DNA of 64,000 nucleotides from Fagopyrum homotropicum (taxonomy: Eukaryota; Streptophyta; Magnoliopsida; Caryophyllales; Polygonaceae): positions 92,001-156,000 of the forward strand of contig BSWB01000008.1 of the NCBI GenBank assembly GCA_033239125.1, read 5' to 3'. The position numbers were made by a program, and so were the translations under genes. A model generated the notes under the pieces. That model was given only the letters and a program-made list of their open reading frames with translations. It had not been told where the DNA came from and searched no databases. Shown here piece by piece: positions 23,357 through 34,931 of this stretch. The number at the start of each line of letters is the position of its first letter. The first letter of the stretch is position 1.

Positions 23357-23877
23357 TGTTCGCTCTCAGACGTGTGTGTAATCGTGAAAGATATAGCTTT
23401 AAATTTATAACCTAAAATATAAGCCAAAAACAATATGCGAACTTGTAGTGTACGGATCAATTGTAATAACAGCAAATACTCTAGGGTCGAACACATGGAC
23501 TATGGTAAAACAAAGCACGGCAATTCACGTTTTCAATAAAAAGCAAGCAACAAACCAAAGATATCAAAGATGATATAATAATCAGATAAAGGAATGTAGA
23601 TTCCAGAGGTCAAAGCATCCAGTTGTGGTTCCGACTCAAGATCTCAAAGGATAACGTGGACAAAGCTGAGGTTTGCAAGGGAAGGTATTTCTAAGGTGGG
23701 AATAGATCAACGGGTAAGTCTCACTACTCACTATCCCAAACCGAAGATCCTCTCACCAGGTAAGTCTCAAGGAACTAAGGAAAGGAACTATAATCTCAAA
23801 CCAACACACTACCTAAGGAGATAGAACTAACATTTACCGGGTAAGTCTCAGGCTAACTCACAAAGGTGGGATAAAGG
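23357..23877 (-). repeat. 5' LTR of element D, proximal piece
   Basis: Minus strand ends GCGAACA at 23357. It has the same run of GAGACTTACCCGGTAA motifs as A (near 23709, 23755, 23834). It is interrupted at 23877/23878 by element E and resumes at 34932. Confidence 0.8.
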
Positions 23878-25312
23878 TGTAAGAGCCTTAGTCTTCGAGA
23901 GATCCTGCACCTGTTCTTCAGCTGAGATGTAGCTGCTTTTCCTTGTTGGAGTTGCAGAGGGCCGCCACTGCGCCCCTGGCTGGCCGCCCCTGCGGTTTTG
24001 TGAGCCACCCCAACGGCCAGGCTAGCCGTCCCTGCGGGTTAGGGTGGGCTGCAGCCGTCTTCTTTGACCCGAGCTTTGCTTTTTAACCCTTCTTTCCTTT
24101 ATATTTCCTTCATCCTTCAGATGAGGGTTTCCTCAATCTCTTTCCTGCTCCATCTCTCTCTCCTTACGTACTTCATCTTCTCTTCTCTTCTCCCTTGGAT
24201 CATCTTGCTCTTCTTTGAGCCTTGATTGAGTTGTGAGAGATCCTTGATGGCTTTGCTTGCTGTGGTTGATGGTTATTGTTGCTGAGCTTATGAGCCAGCT
24301 TTAGGTTGTGATGGAGTTGTGTTGATCTCCTGGGAAGCTCAGTGGTAAACTTCCATGGCTTTTCTTCTTTCCTTCCCTTTCTCTTCATCTTTTCTCCCTT
24401 TCCTTAGCTTAGCTTAGATCCTTAGGTTTGGATCTTGTTCTAGCCATGTTTTGGCTTGTGTTGATGTATATATGTATGTGATATGTGTATGTTGCTGCTG
24501 GAGTGAAGAAGAGTAGAGAATTGAAGAAAGGAGTGAAGAAGGAGCTGAAGTGGTGTGTCTCTGCACACCAGCCGCCCCTACGCCAGCAGTGAGCCGCCCC
24601 TGCGCCATCTCCTAGCCGCCCCTGCGTCCACCAGCACCAGCTTGGTGTTGCACTTGGTTCTGTAGGTGTGTGTTGCTTCTAGGCCTTCCTTAGGATGCCT
24701 TTGTTACCTCCTTTCCTAGTATGAGTGTATAGGATCATGCTAGATGTGTGAGGATGTGTTTGATTGAGGTTATGATCGGTTTATGCCTTGTACGTCTTTA
24801 AGGACTTAGGTTGATGTTGATTGAGGTTGTGAGGTTGAATACGATCCTCATGGATCCCTTTGGGTCTAGGTGTGACCCCTTTGATGAATAGAGGTTGATA
24901 TATCTTTATGCGATGTTATTAGGCAGTGCCCCTCTCTCAAGATTGGAGGTTGTTGTGGTTGAGCTGTGTACGAGGTTGAGGTAAGTCCGTAGGACTTACT
25001 TAGCTATCATCCCTATATTGGGTGTTTGCATTAGTGGTGTATGCTTATTGTGTTGCTATGATAGCATCAGATGTCGTTTATACCGACCTATGTTTTATAT
25101 GGTTGTCCCGTATGCGTGGCTGTGATAACCTTTCCCTTTCATCCCGCCGTGGAGTCTGGGAGGTTCTCTTAGTCAGGCCCGACCTGGTATACGGGGAGGG
25201 CACAACACCACTCCCATAGGGTACACGGGTTGTGTGACCGATTCCACTCCAGATGGCTAGTAGGCTCAGAGGCGAGGATGTATCGGTCCTCGTGTCACAT
25301 ATTTTCATCTAT

Positions 25313-25313
<1 letters not shown>

Positions 25314-25375
<62 letters not shown>
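25314..25375. repeat. (TA)n microsatellite in left LTR of E
   Basis: About 60 bp of alternating TA. The matching place in the right LTR (near 34434-34452) has about 18 bp, so the array grew after insertion of E, or shrank in the other copy. Confidence 0.9.
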
Positions 25376-25376
<1 letters not shown>

Positions 25377-25477
25377 GATTTAAGTGAATGACCATTATAT
25401 AAAGATGATAAAATGGGTAAATGTGTGATAGCATGTTGATGTGTTTACCTTTCGTGATTGTGTATGTGCTTATGCAT

Positions 25478-25805
25478 AGTGGCGGATCCAAGGGGTGGGC
25501 TGGCTAGGCCATGGCCCACCCCAACTCAAATTATTTTTTTTAAGTTTTTTTACATAACAACCCTTTTTAAATTAGATTTTTGTTTATTTTTGAGTCAACA
25601 ATTGTATTAATCTGAAATTTATAAATAAAAGTATGATTATACATTAAAATTTTGATATTTATAATTTTATCCGTTTTTTGTATTTTTATTTATTAAAGAT
25701 TAAGTATATGAATGATTTTTAATTATAATTTATTAGAATTAAAAATATTAGATTTTTTTAAAATTTTCGCCCATCCATAGAAAATTCCTGGCTCCGCCCC
25801 TGCAG
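25478..25805. mobile_element. hAT-like MITE, 328 bp
   Basis: Flanked by perfect 8-bp duplications TTATGCAT (25470-25477 and 25806-25813). The ends form an imperfect inverted repeat (AGTGGCGGATCCAAGG against, on the other strand, GGGGCGGAGCCAGG). The interior is AT-rich and non-coding. The right LTR of E has the empty site, a single TTATGCAT at 34547-34554. An 8-bp duplication with such ends suggests a non-autonomous hAT element. Confidence 0.85.
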
Positions 25806-26194
25806 TTATGCATTACCCTATATATGTATGGTTAGTTAACGGTTTCATACCGTGTTGTAGATGTTTATATGTTAGGCGCTGCTGAGTGATCTGGCAGGGT
25901 GACAGGCCGAGGACTCTCGTACATTAGGTAGTTGGTTTGGGTTTGTTGTATTTCTCTCGTGCGTGAGGATGATCTTTTGTACCTTCTGTGTGAGGGTGTC
26001 GTTTTTATACTCGGCTATGTTGTTGTTTTACCTTTGGTTGTACATTTTATACCATTTTATGTATTTGTTTTATATTTGTCAGTGTCATGTTGTAAGGTCC
26101 AGTGAACTTGTTGTCGGGCTAGGGTCATGATCCATTGTGAGATCCTAGCCCAATGTGGCATCCCGAGTCCCGTGGATTCGGGGTGTTACAGAAT

Positions 26195-26206
26195 TGGTAT
26201 GAGAGC
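26195..26206 (+). other. Primer-binding site of element E
   Basis: TGGTATGAGAGC, 4 bp after the LTR. It is one base off TGGTATCAGAGC, the usual initiator tRNA-Met primer site of plant retrotransposons. Confidence 0.75.
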
Positions 26207-26478
26207 CCAGGTTGACAACAATGGCACTTGATACCTGCTAATAAGGTTTGATAGGTAAAATAAACAGAACCCATATGGGGTTTGACGTTTTAAAACGTTT
26301 TTGGTTTTAAGTGTGGTTTTGGGTTAGAATGTACGAGAAGTCGTCACCTCTGCCATGGATCTCTGCAGCGTAGATATATATATGTGTGTGTATTATAGAT
26401 TGTGTGGATGTATTATATATATACCGATACATATGGCATATATATAGCCTTGTAAGTTTAGGTGCGTATATCCTATAG

Positions 26479-27296
26479 ATGGCTCAGACTAGAGCAGTAT
26501 CTGTAGTGGGACGATGTAGGGGTACACCCCCTCTTCCTCCAGTCACGTCAAGTCAGGGACCAGTTTCCGCTGTTAGATCACCTATGGCGGAGAACGAGTT
26601 TGAAGAGGCTGATCATGTCTCCATGAGCAGATCTGAGTTTCAAGAATATATGCAGCAAGTATATGAGGTTGTAATAGTGGGAAGTCCTACACCGGATTTA
26701 CCAACATCGGTAAGACCAATTGAAGCTTCAAGATCAGAGAAGAAGCAATGGACTAGATCAGTTAGTGGAGAAGCAAAGATGATAAATAATGAACCAAGTC
26801 AGATATTAGGACAATCAAGTGGTCCTATGGCCATCAAGACGACTGGCAAAGATTTACAGTGTTTTAATTTTGCAAAGTTTGTACACCAGCGAGCTGTGTG
26901 CCCAAAGGCGCCCATTATATGTTTTACGTGTGGTAAAGTAGGGCATAGAGCGAAGTTCTGTCGACAGGGCAAGGTGTTGCCTTTACCAGTTCCTCCCGGA
27001 GTAGGATCATGAAAGGTGGACGACGAAGATCGAGATACCCTTTAGCTGCACAGGGTACAAGGATGGGACGATTATGTTTCAACTGTGGTTATCCGGATCA
27101 TTGGCATTCTGAGTGCCCTTTGGCACCGATAGCTTGCTTCACCTGTGGTGAACTAGGCCATCTGGCCCCTTTCTGTCAGCAAGGTGGTGTTTCTTCTCAA
27201 CAAGACCTTTCTCTTTCCGGTGCAGAAAGAGTGGAAGTGGAAGCAATGGTAACGACCTCAGTGATACCTGAGGAGCATGGATCCGAGATTGAATGA
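26479..27296 (+). pseudogene. Element E gag remnant with two pairs of zinc knuckles
   Basis: Two overlapping frames. The first (ATG 26479, to 27012) has only a short N-terminal part and a knuckle pair at 26860-26961. The first knuckle of that pair is damaged (CFNFAKFVHQRAVC, one Cys lost to Phe); the second is good (CFTCGKVGHRAKFC). The second frame (27009-27296) carries another pair, CFNCGYPDHWHSEC and CFTCGELGHLAPFC, at 27075-27176. The pairs share the spacer pattern P-x-A-P-I, so one is probably a duplicate of the other. Most of the normal gag core upstream is missing or unrecognisable. Confidence 0.75.
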
Positions 27297-29162
27297 TGCT
27301 ATGCAGTGGAGCTTCTGGTGTTAGCTGTACAGGTACCATTCTTGTTAATGGTTTACCTAGTGGGGTTTTGTTTGTTGTAAGTACTATGCACTTCTTGTCT
27401 TTCGATGCATGCGTTAATAGTGGATTGTGAAAACAGTAGGAGATAGATCTTCCTTTACAGGATTACTTGTTAGGGGTATGAGGTACCCGTGAGACATGTG
27501 TTTGTCCCATTTATTTAGGGACGTGTGTATGGTTATAGACTTCTTTGTCATGCCGTAGGTGCATGAGGAAGTCATTATGTGTATGGTTTGGATGAAAAGA
27601 TATTATATCATGTTAGATATAAACTGGAAGGTTGTTATAGTTTCTATTGAGATCGATTTGATAGAGGTTTTTTCGAGGATACGACCCTTGGAGAGATGAG
27701 TTTTATTATTAGTGTCATTCGAGCAGTGAAGATGACAACACAAGAGGTTATGTTTTCTGATGTTATGCCATGAAGAAGGTAGTTCCACGTTGGAAGTTGT
27801 TCTAGTGGCTTATGAGTTTATAGACGTGTTACTGAATCGTCTAATTACCACCTCAGCAGAGTGTGGACATTGTTATCGAGTTGAAGTATGATAAGAGACT
27901 GAGTGGGAAGGCCCATACTATATGGTGCTTGTTGAGATGTTTTAATTGACAGTTTGATCAGTTGACTGAGACGAGCTTCTTTTGCCCTAGTGTGTTCCAT
28001 GTTCCGCATGACGATTGGATGAGTTAGCTTCAAGAATCAATTGTGTTTTTCAGGATTCCCTTGTGCTCAAGACATCACCAATGGAGGGTGAGAGAGCAAG
28101 ATGTACATTAGACAACCTTTTATACTGTTATGGATACTACGAGTTGTAGTGATGGCATTTGGGTTGATGGATGCCTTAACAAGTCTTCAGAGAGCTAATG
28201 AATAGCATCTTGTTCCTTGATCTTGTTGTGGTGATCTTCATTGATGACATTTCGGTATACTCTCGTAGAAGAGAAAAGCATACCGATCATCTGAGGACAG
28301 TTTTGCTGATGTCGAGAGATAGAGGGTTGTATGCTACGTTTTCTAAGTACGAGTTGGGATGCCAGTGGTATCCTTCTTAGGCCATGTTGTTCCCGCCAGT
28401 GGGATCATGGTTGATCTGGCGAGGATTAAGTATGTTGTAACATGGACGATATTAATGAACATTAAGGAATGCATAGTTTTCTCGGCTTAGCCGATTACTA
28501 CCAATGCTTGAAGGAAGAATTTTGTGTGAATGTGTATCTACTTATGAGTCTTTTGGAAAAGACCACCAGATGGGTGTTGTCAAGTAATATACTAGAGCTT
28601 TGAAGAGTTGAAGAGGCAATTGACCTCTGCTTCCATTCTATCATAGTCAGAAGATTCTGGGAATCCCGTGATTTACGGTGATACATCCCAGCTAAGTTGA
28701 GGCGTGTATTACTACAGAGGAATAGAGTTATTGGCATGTGTGTCTACAGTTGAAGATGGATGAGAAGAACTACTTGATGCATGATCTAGAGTAGCAATGG
28801 TCCTTCAAGCCTTGAAGTTTTGAAGATAGTACCTACATGATATCTCATGTTAGGTTTTCACAGAATAGAGGAGTCTGAAGTATGTTTTTACACCGTGGGA
28901 GTTGAGTAATCACCAGCATTAAGGGCTTGAGTTGATCAAGATTTCTAAACTAGAGATTTCATATCAGAGAAGTTGTACATTGTTGCTGACAACTTGAACT
29001 GAAAGACGCTCCAAGAGAAGATGATTGCGAGACTGATAGTTCAGCCTCAGCTTCAGAGAGATCTAGCTTAGCTAGAGTTGGACAACTAGTTCTTTGATGA
29101 GGATACCCAGCTATACCTAAGAGGTTCTACCTGGTCTGTTGGATGAGGTCCAACGGAAGCAG
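27297..29162 (+). pseudogene. Element E protease, RT and RNase H remnant
   Basis: Heavily decayed. Near 27310-27420 a protease-like string survives (TGTILVNGLPSGVLFVV). Near 28200-28370 the RT core survives as VVVIFIDDISVYSRRREKHT, where FIDD corresponds to the catalytic motif, followed by LYATFSKYEL. Between these and beyond 28400 the translation is broken by many stops and frame jumps. It is cut at 29168 by a solo LTR; pol resumes at 30976. Confidence 0.65.
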
Positions 29163-29167
29163 GGGAC

Positions 29168-30970
29168 TGATAACGTGATTTATGGCGTTAGTATAGGCAT
29201 ACATTTAGATAGTTTTTCTCGTTATTCATGCACGGTTTGGCATTAGTTCAAGACGTCTACGCTCATTTCGTGAATATTTCTAGAAAAGACGTCTACACGA
29301 GCTTTTGTCGGTTTTGTAGGTATTTCGGGGATCTTTTGGACATTAATCGATACATTCGAGGGTCAAGCCTCATGGTGGTACATATCCAAGGCCTTGAAGG
29401 AACATAATTGGAGCAATGAAGGACACAAGGACCCTTTTTGGTGCAAGCAATGGAGCAACTCATGGTTAGATGATCATAACAAGTTTCTGTTGAAGAAAAT
29501 CGACCTACACTCAGGAAGATCGGCCGATTTTTCTGTTTGGGTCGATTTTTTGGCTTTTGACAGCTTGAGCCACGTGTCCCACGATCTCTTTGCCCGACCC
29601 TTGCTTCTTTGTGGAGTATTTAAGTGGTCCTGCAGGCTGATTTGAGGATCCTTCTCCTTCCTTTTGGACCTTTCTCCTCTAGCATCTTCCCAAAGACTCT
29701 TCCATTGTAGCCTCTCTTCAAGGCACCCTTGTGGGTGTTCTTGAGAGATATTAGTGTAGGCTTTAGTTTTGTAGTGAGATTTGAGTGATTTTTGTGAAGA
29801 AACTTATTTAAGGTTGTAAGATCTGACTTGGAGCTACATTTGGTGTGTTGAAAGACTTGTTTTGAACTCAAATCCAGCTAAGTTTCATTGCTTTCATTTC
29901 CTTACTTCATCTTCTTGCTATGGATTCCATGTATGCTTGTATGATGATTTTAGATCTTGAAATGCATGTTGTTGGCTAGTTTATTGTGATTCTAGAGTGA
30001 TGGATTGATGGTTATGGCTTGGGTGATGATAGAAATGACTTACATGTTAGTTTAGGATGATTTTTGTGGCCGAAACCTAAACTAGAGGAGAAAAATCGAC
30101 CTCTTCTTCAGAGTAAATCGGCCGATTTTTGCTATGATCCACCCGATTTTTCCTTTTGTTGCTCTTTAATTGATGAATCTGTATGTTAGGATGTTAGATT
30201 GTTGAAATCCTAGTGTTTGTTGAACATGATATAGCTTAGGGTGACCTAATGCTAGCAAACTAAGTGAGGAAAGAGACCTACCCGGTGATTTCCGATCTTA
30301 GATACCAAAGATGATGAACTCTAGGTAGTAGTGAGCCTCATAAGCCGCTATTGGACTGAGTGTGCTAGGATTGTTGCTTGAGACTTACCTTTTCCGAGAC
30401 TTACCCGGTAAGGAGAGGTTTGCCCCTTAAGTAGTGTCCGGTTTGTGTAGAATTCCCAACTTTACCTCCTTGAGACTTACCCGGTAATAGGAGTTTGGTG
30501 CGGGACTAGTGAAGCATGAGACTTACCCGGTAATTGCTTCCATTAGAGAAACACCCTTTCCCAACACCGCAACCTTATCCTTAGAATCGCTAGAAGCTTG
30601 AGTCCAATGCGATATCCGGGAATCTTCATCTCTAGAATCCACTTATCTTACCTCTTATCTCCTATCTTGCATTCGTGTGTTTGTTTGCTTGTTTGATTTG
30701 CATATTTTGTGATCCTTGTTTGATCACCCCAAAACCAACCAAAAATATTGTGTTTTGCACCTTCTTTATTCCTCATCTCATCTTAGTTTAGATTTGCACT
30801 ATCTTTGATCATTAAATGACTTGATTTCGCCTCAGTCCTTGTGTTCGACCTCGGAATACTTTCCTTCCTACATAACGATCCGTACATTGCGTGTTTCGCT
30901 AGGTAGTTTAGGATATTAGATCGAGTTTATAAATGTAAAGCTTTTTGCGTGTCACAATCTTAGCGTAACA
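29168..30970 (+). mobile_element. Solo LTR of an Athila-like element, with 5-bp duplication
   Basis: 1803 bp from TGATAACGTGATTTATGG to TTAGCGTAACA, flanked by perfect GGGAC duplications (29163-29167 and 30971-30975). No second LTR or internal part is present, so it is the product of LTR-LTR recombination. It carries four GAGACTTACCCGGTAA-type motifs (near 30282, 30385-30415, 30470, 30517). Its own palindrome ATCGGCCGAT occurs at 29519-29528 and 30117-30126. Confidence 0.92.
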
Positions 30971-30975
30971 GGGAC

Positions 30976-32340
30976 CTGCCTGATCTTGATGAGGTTTAGA
31001 AAGAAGATTATTAGTAATGAGGCACCACAGTTCTCCATTGGAGTAGATGGAGTGTTGAAGCGTCATGACCATTTCGGTGTACCTGCTGATGCAGAATAGA
31101 GACAGAGAATCTTATTGTATACTCCTTGTACACCTTATTCAGTACATCCAGATACGAGTAAGATGTACCATGAGGTGAGATAATTATATTGATGAAGAAG
31201 GTTGAAGTTGATGTAACCAGATGGAGTATTTCCGACCTAGAGATGAGCTTCACCACTACCAGTGCAGTAGTGGAAGTGGGAGGACACCTCTATGGACTTA
31301 TTGTGAGATTGTGGCCCCATGGAAGATTGAGGTTATTTGGATTGTTGGTAACAGATTAATGAAGTCGACACGTTTCATTCTTATTAGAGAGACGTGGTCA
31401 ATAAATGGATTGGTGGAGGAGTACACTAGGTAGATGTGAGACTCCATGGTATACTGAGAATGATAATCTCTGATCGAGATGGACGTTTTACTTTGAGATT
31501 TTGGGCAGCAGATACAGACTGCTTTGAGGGATGAGTTTATACTTCATGACTACACTTCACCCCTAGACAGATGGCCAGTTAGAGAGGACCATCTAGATCT
31601 TAAGGGTCTATTATAAGTTGTAAGTTGAATTGGAAATGTGGATGGTTAGATTAACTCCCATTACCGAGTTATTATATAACAGTGATTGACGGTTATCTTC
31701 TGGGATGCCCTTATGAGACACTGTATGAATGTAGATGCCATACACCTTTATGTTGAGGAGAGCCTAGTAGTAGTAGTGGAATAACACCTGACCAGACTCA
31801 GGATTTTCTAGCTCAAGTAACACTGATTACAGGAAGAATGCTGGCTATACAGAGTCGCCATATATTATATGTAGACAAGAGGCATCGACCTCTACAATTT
31901 AGATTGAAAGTTCATGTCCAGCCGAGGGTATCTCCGTTATGAAACATCAGGCTTGTTGGTCTAGAAAGGGAACTAAGTTTCTAATATGTCGGTTTATTTG
32001 AGAACTTGATCAGTATTGTGAAGGTAGCATGATGTTTAGCTTTACCTCTGAGGTTAGAGGATGTTCACCCAGTATTTCATATGTCTCAACTTAAGGAGTA
32101 TCTACCAGGCTTGAGACACTTTATGAGTTATGACAATCTAGTGGTTAAGCCGAACCACATCTCTGTTGAGCATTGATTACATTCTTGGAATGAGATATGA
32201 GACGCTTGCATTCGAAAGACATTCCCATATTGAGGACATCGTGGTCAAGATGAGGACCTGAAGAGGCTATGTGAAAGACTGAGGATAGTATCCTGAGAAA
32301 CTATCCAGAGTAGACAGACCCACTTGTGGGAGCACGAGTA
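30976..32340 (+). pseudogene. Element E integrase remnant
   Basis: Continues pol after the solo LTR. The clearest piece is at 31310-31430 (WKIEVIWIVGNRLMKSTRF), which follows the pattern of the integrase core in Tekay-type elements. Further on, short in-frame scraps are separated by stops. A chromodomain cannot be confirmed. Confidence 0.6.
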
Positions 32341-32470
32341 GACCTTAGTGCTATCTTGATGAATGTTGTGCTTATGTGCTTATATGCCTTGATGTGTTTT
32401 TGTCATGCTAGTTATGATGTGATGTATGATCTTAGTAGTTTTGATGTGCTAGCGTGATGTATGTTATAGC

Positions 32471-32883
32471 TGGAGATGATTATTTCCTCCATGCTATCTG
32501 AGTATGTTTTATATTCATAGCTGGAGATGGTTTTTTCCTCCATGCTATTTAGCTGTGATTAGGATTCAGTTGGAGATGGTTATTTCCTCCATGCTACCTT
32601 GATGGACATAGTTTCAGTGGAGATGTGATTCCTCCATACGATATATATGTTTATGGTTTGGCTAGAGACGTATTTTCTCTATGCATGCGGGATGTTCTGG
32701 CTAGAGATGTGCTTCCTCTATGCCTTGTGATGAGGTATGGCGGGAGATGTGATTCCTCTACGCCTTTGAGTAGCGTTATGTCCCTGTTTTCTAGAGTTGA
32801 TTATTCCTCCATGTTGATGTTTGAGGATTATAGATTGTTATAGGATGTGATCCTTTGAATGGAGATGTGATATCTCCGATGGA
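32471..32883 (+). repeat. Spaced array of nine short hairpin-like units in element E
   Basis: Units of the form TGGAGATG-n-TTCCTCCATGC start at 32471, 32522, 32571, 32618, 32663, 32702, 32742, 32792 and 32860. In each, TGGAG or TAGAG can pair with CTCCA or CTCTA across 12-16 bases. Spacing is mostly 39-51 bp. It lies between pol and the polypurine tract. Confidence 0.8.
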
Positions 32884-32961
32884 AAGAGTGAGAGTTATAC
32901 CTCGGCATATGGGTCCGAGAGACTTTTGGATTTTGCAAGTTTCGGGACGAAACTTGTTTTT

Positions 32962-32973
32962 AGGGGGGTGAGA
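32962..32973 (+). other. Polypurine tract of element E
   Basis: AGGGGGGTGAGA directly before the right LTR, where the plus-strand primer of a retrotransposon lies. Confidence 0.75.
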
Positions 32974-34931
32974 TGTAAGAGCATTAGCCTTCGAGAGATC
33001 CTGCACCTGCGCTTCAGCTGAGAGGCAGCTGCTTTTCCTTGTTGGAGCTGCAGAGGGCTGCCCTTGTGCCCCTGGCTGGCCGCCCCTGCGGTTTTATGAG
33101 CCGCCCCAGCGGCCAGGCTAGTCGTCCCTGCGGGTTAGGGTGGGTTGCAGCCGTCTTCTTTGACCCGAGCTTTTCTTTTTGACCCTTCTTTCCTTTATAT
33201 TTCCTTCTTCCTTTAGATGAGGGTTTCCTCAATCTCTTTCCTGCTCCATCTCTCTCTCCTTACGTACTTCATCTTCTCTTCTCTTCTCCCTTGGATCATC
33301 TTGCTCTTCTTTGAGCCTTGATTGAGTTGTGAGAGATCCTTGATGGCTTTGCTTGCTGTGGTTGATGGTTGTTGTTGCTGAACTTATGAGCCAGCTATAG
33401 GTTGTGATGGAGTTGTGCTGATCTCCTGGGAAGCTCAGTGGTAAGCTTCCATGGATTTTCTTCTTTCCTTCCATTTCTCTTCATCTTTTCTCTCTTTCCT
33501 TAGCTTAGCTTAGATCCTTAGGTTTGGATCTTGTTCCAGCCATGTTTTGGCTTGTGTTGATGTATATATATGTATGTGATATGTGTATGTTGATGCTGGA
33601 GTGAAGAAGAGTGGAGAATTGAAGAAAGGAGTAGAAGGAGCTGAAGTGGTGTGTCTCTACATACCAGCCGCCCCTGCGCCATCTCTGGACCGCCCCTGCG
33701 CCAGCAGTGAGCCGCCCCTGCGCCATCTCCTAGCCGCCCCTGCGTCCATCTGCACCATCTTGGTGTTGCACTTGGTTCTGCAGGTGTGTGATGCTTCTAG
33801 GACTTCCTTAGGATGCCTTTGTTCCCTCCTTTCCTAGTATGAGTGTATAGGATCATGCTAGATGTGTGAGGATGTGTTTGATTGAGGTTATGATCGGTTT
33901 ATGCCTTGTACGTCTTTAAGGACTTAGGTTGATGTTGATTGAGGTTGTGAGGTTGAATACCATCCTCATGGATCCCTTTGGGTCTAGGAGTGACCCCTTT
34001 GATGAATAGAGGTTGATATATAATTATGCCTTGTTATTAGGCAGTGCCCCTCTCTCATGATTGGAGGTTGTTGTGGTTGAGCTGTGTACGAGGTTGAGGT
34101 AAGTCGGTAGGACTTACTTAGCTATCATCCCTATATTGGGTGTTTGCATGAGTGGTGTATGCTTATTGTGTTGCTATGATAGCATGAGATGTCGTTTATA
34201 CCGACCTATGTTTTATATGGTTGCCCCGTATGCGTGGCTGTGATAACCTTTCCCTTTCATCCCGCCGTGGATTTTGGGAGGTTCTCTTGAGTCAGGCCAG
34301 ACCTGGTATATGGGGAGCGCACAATACCACTCCCATAGGGTACACGGGTTGTGTGACCGATTCCACTCCAGATGGCTAGCAGGCTCAGAGGCAAGGATGT
34401 ATTGGTCCTCGTGTCACATATTTTCATCTATGGATATATATATATATATATACAATTTGAGTGAATGACCATTATATAAAGATGATAAAATGGGTAAATG
34501 TGTGATAGCATGCTGATGTGTTTACCTAACCTGATTGTGTATGTGCTTATGCATTACCCTATATATGTATGGTTAGCTAATGGCTTCATACCGTGTTGTA
34601 GATGTTTACAGGTTAGGCGCTGCTGAGTGATCTGGCAGGGTGACAGGCCGAGGACTTTCGTGCATTAGGTAGTTGGTTTGGGTTTGTTGTGTTTCCCTCC
34701 TGCGTAAGGATGATCTTTTGTACCTCCTGTGTGAGGGTGTCGTTTTTATACTTGGTTATGTTGTTGTTTTACCTTTGGTTGTACAGTTTATACCGTTTTA
34801 TGTATTTGTTTTATATCTGTCAGTGCCATGTTGTAAGGTCCAGTGAACTTGTTGTCGGGTTAGGGTCAGGATCCAATGTGAGATCCTAGCCCAATGTGGC
34901 ATCCCGAGTCCCGCGGATACGGGGTGTTACA
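32974..34931 (+). repeat. Right LTR of element E
   Basis: 1958 bp, TGTAAGAGCATTAGCC to GGGGTGTTACA. Same order as the left LTR but without the MITE and with a short TA run. CCGCCCCTGCGG at 33080-33091; GC-rich units continue at 33665-33745. Confidence 0.9.

Larger units (their letters stand above)
23878..26190 (+). repeat. Left LTR of element E
   Basis: 2313 bp, TGTAAGAGCC to GGGTGTTACA. It is longer than the right LTR because of a 328-bp MITE and an expanded TA repeat. Contains CCGCCCCTGCGG (23984-23995) with several related GC-rich units, and an inverted repeat of the form GGTAAGTCC-gta-GGACTTACTT near 24981. Confidence 0.9.
23878..34931 (+). mobile_element. Element E: Tekay/Del-like Ty3/gypsy retrotransposon, degenerate, with both LTRs
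   Basis: Two LTRs in direct order (23878-26190 and 32974-34931) begin TGTAAGAGC and end GTGTTACA. A primer site for initiator tRNA-Met, a gag with zinc knuckles, broken pol and a polypurine tract lie between. It inserted into the LTR of D: flanking 5-mers are aaagg (23873-23877) and gaagg (34932-34936), one mismatch. The first 155 aligned bases of the LTRs differ at about 15 places, so it is an old insertion. It contains a solo LTR (29168-30970) and, in the left LTR, a hAT-like MITE. Confidence 0.88.
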
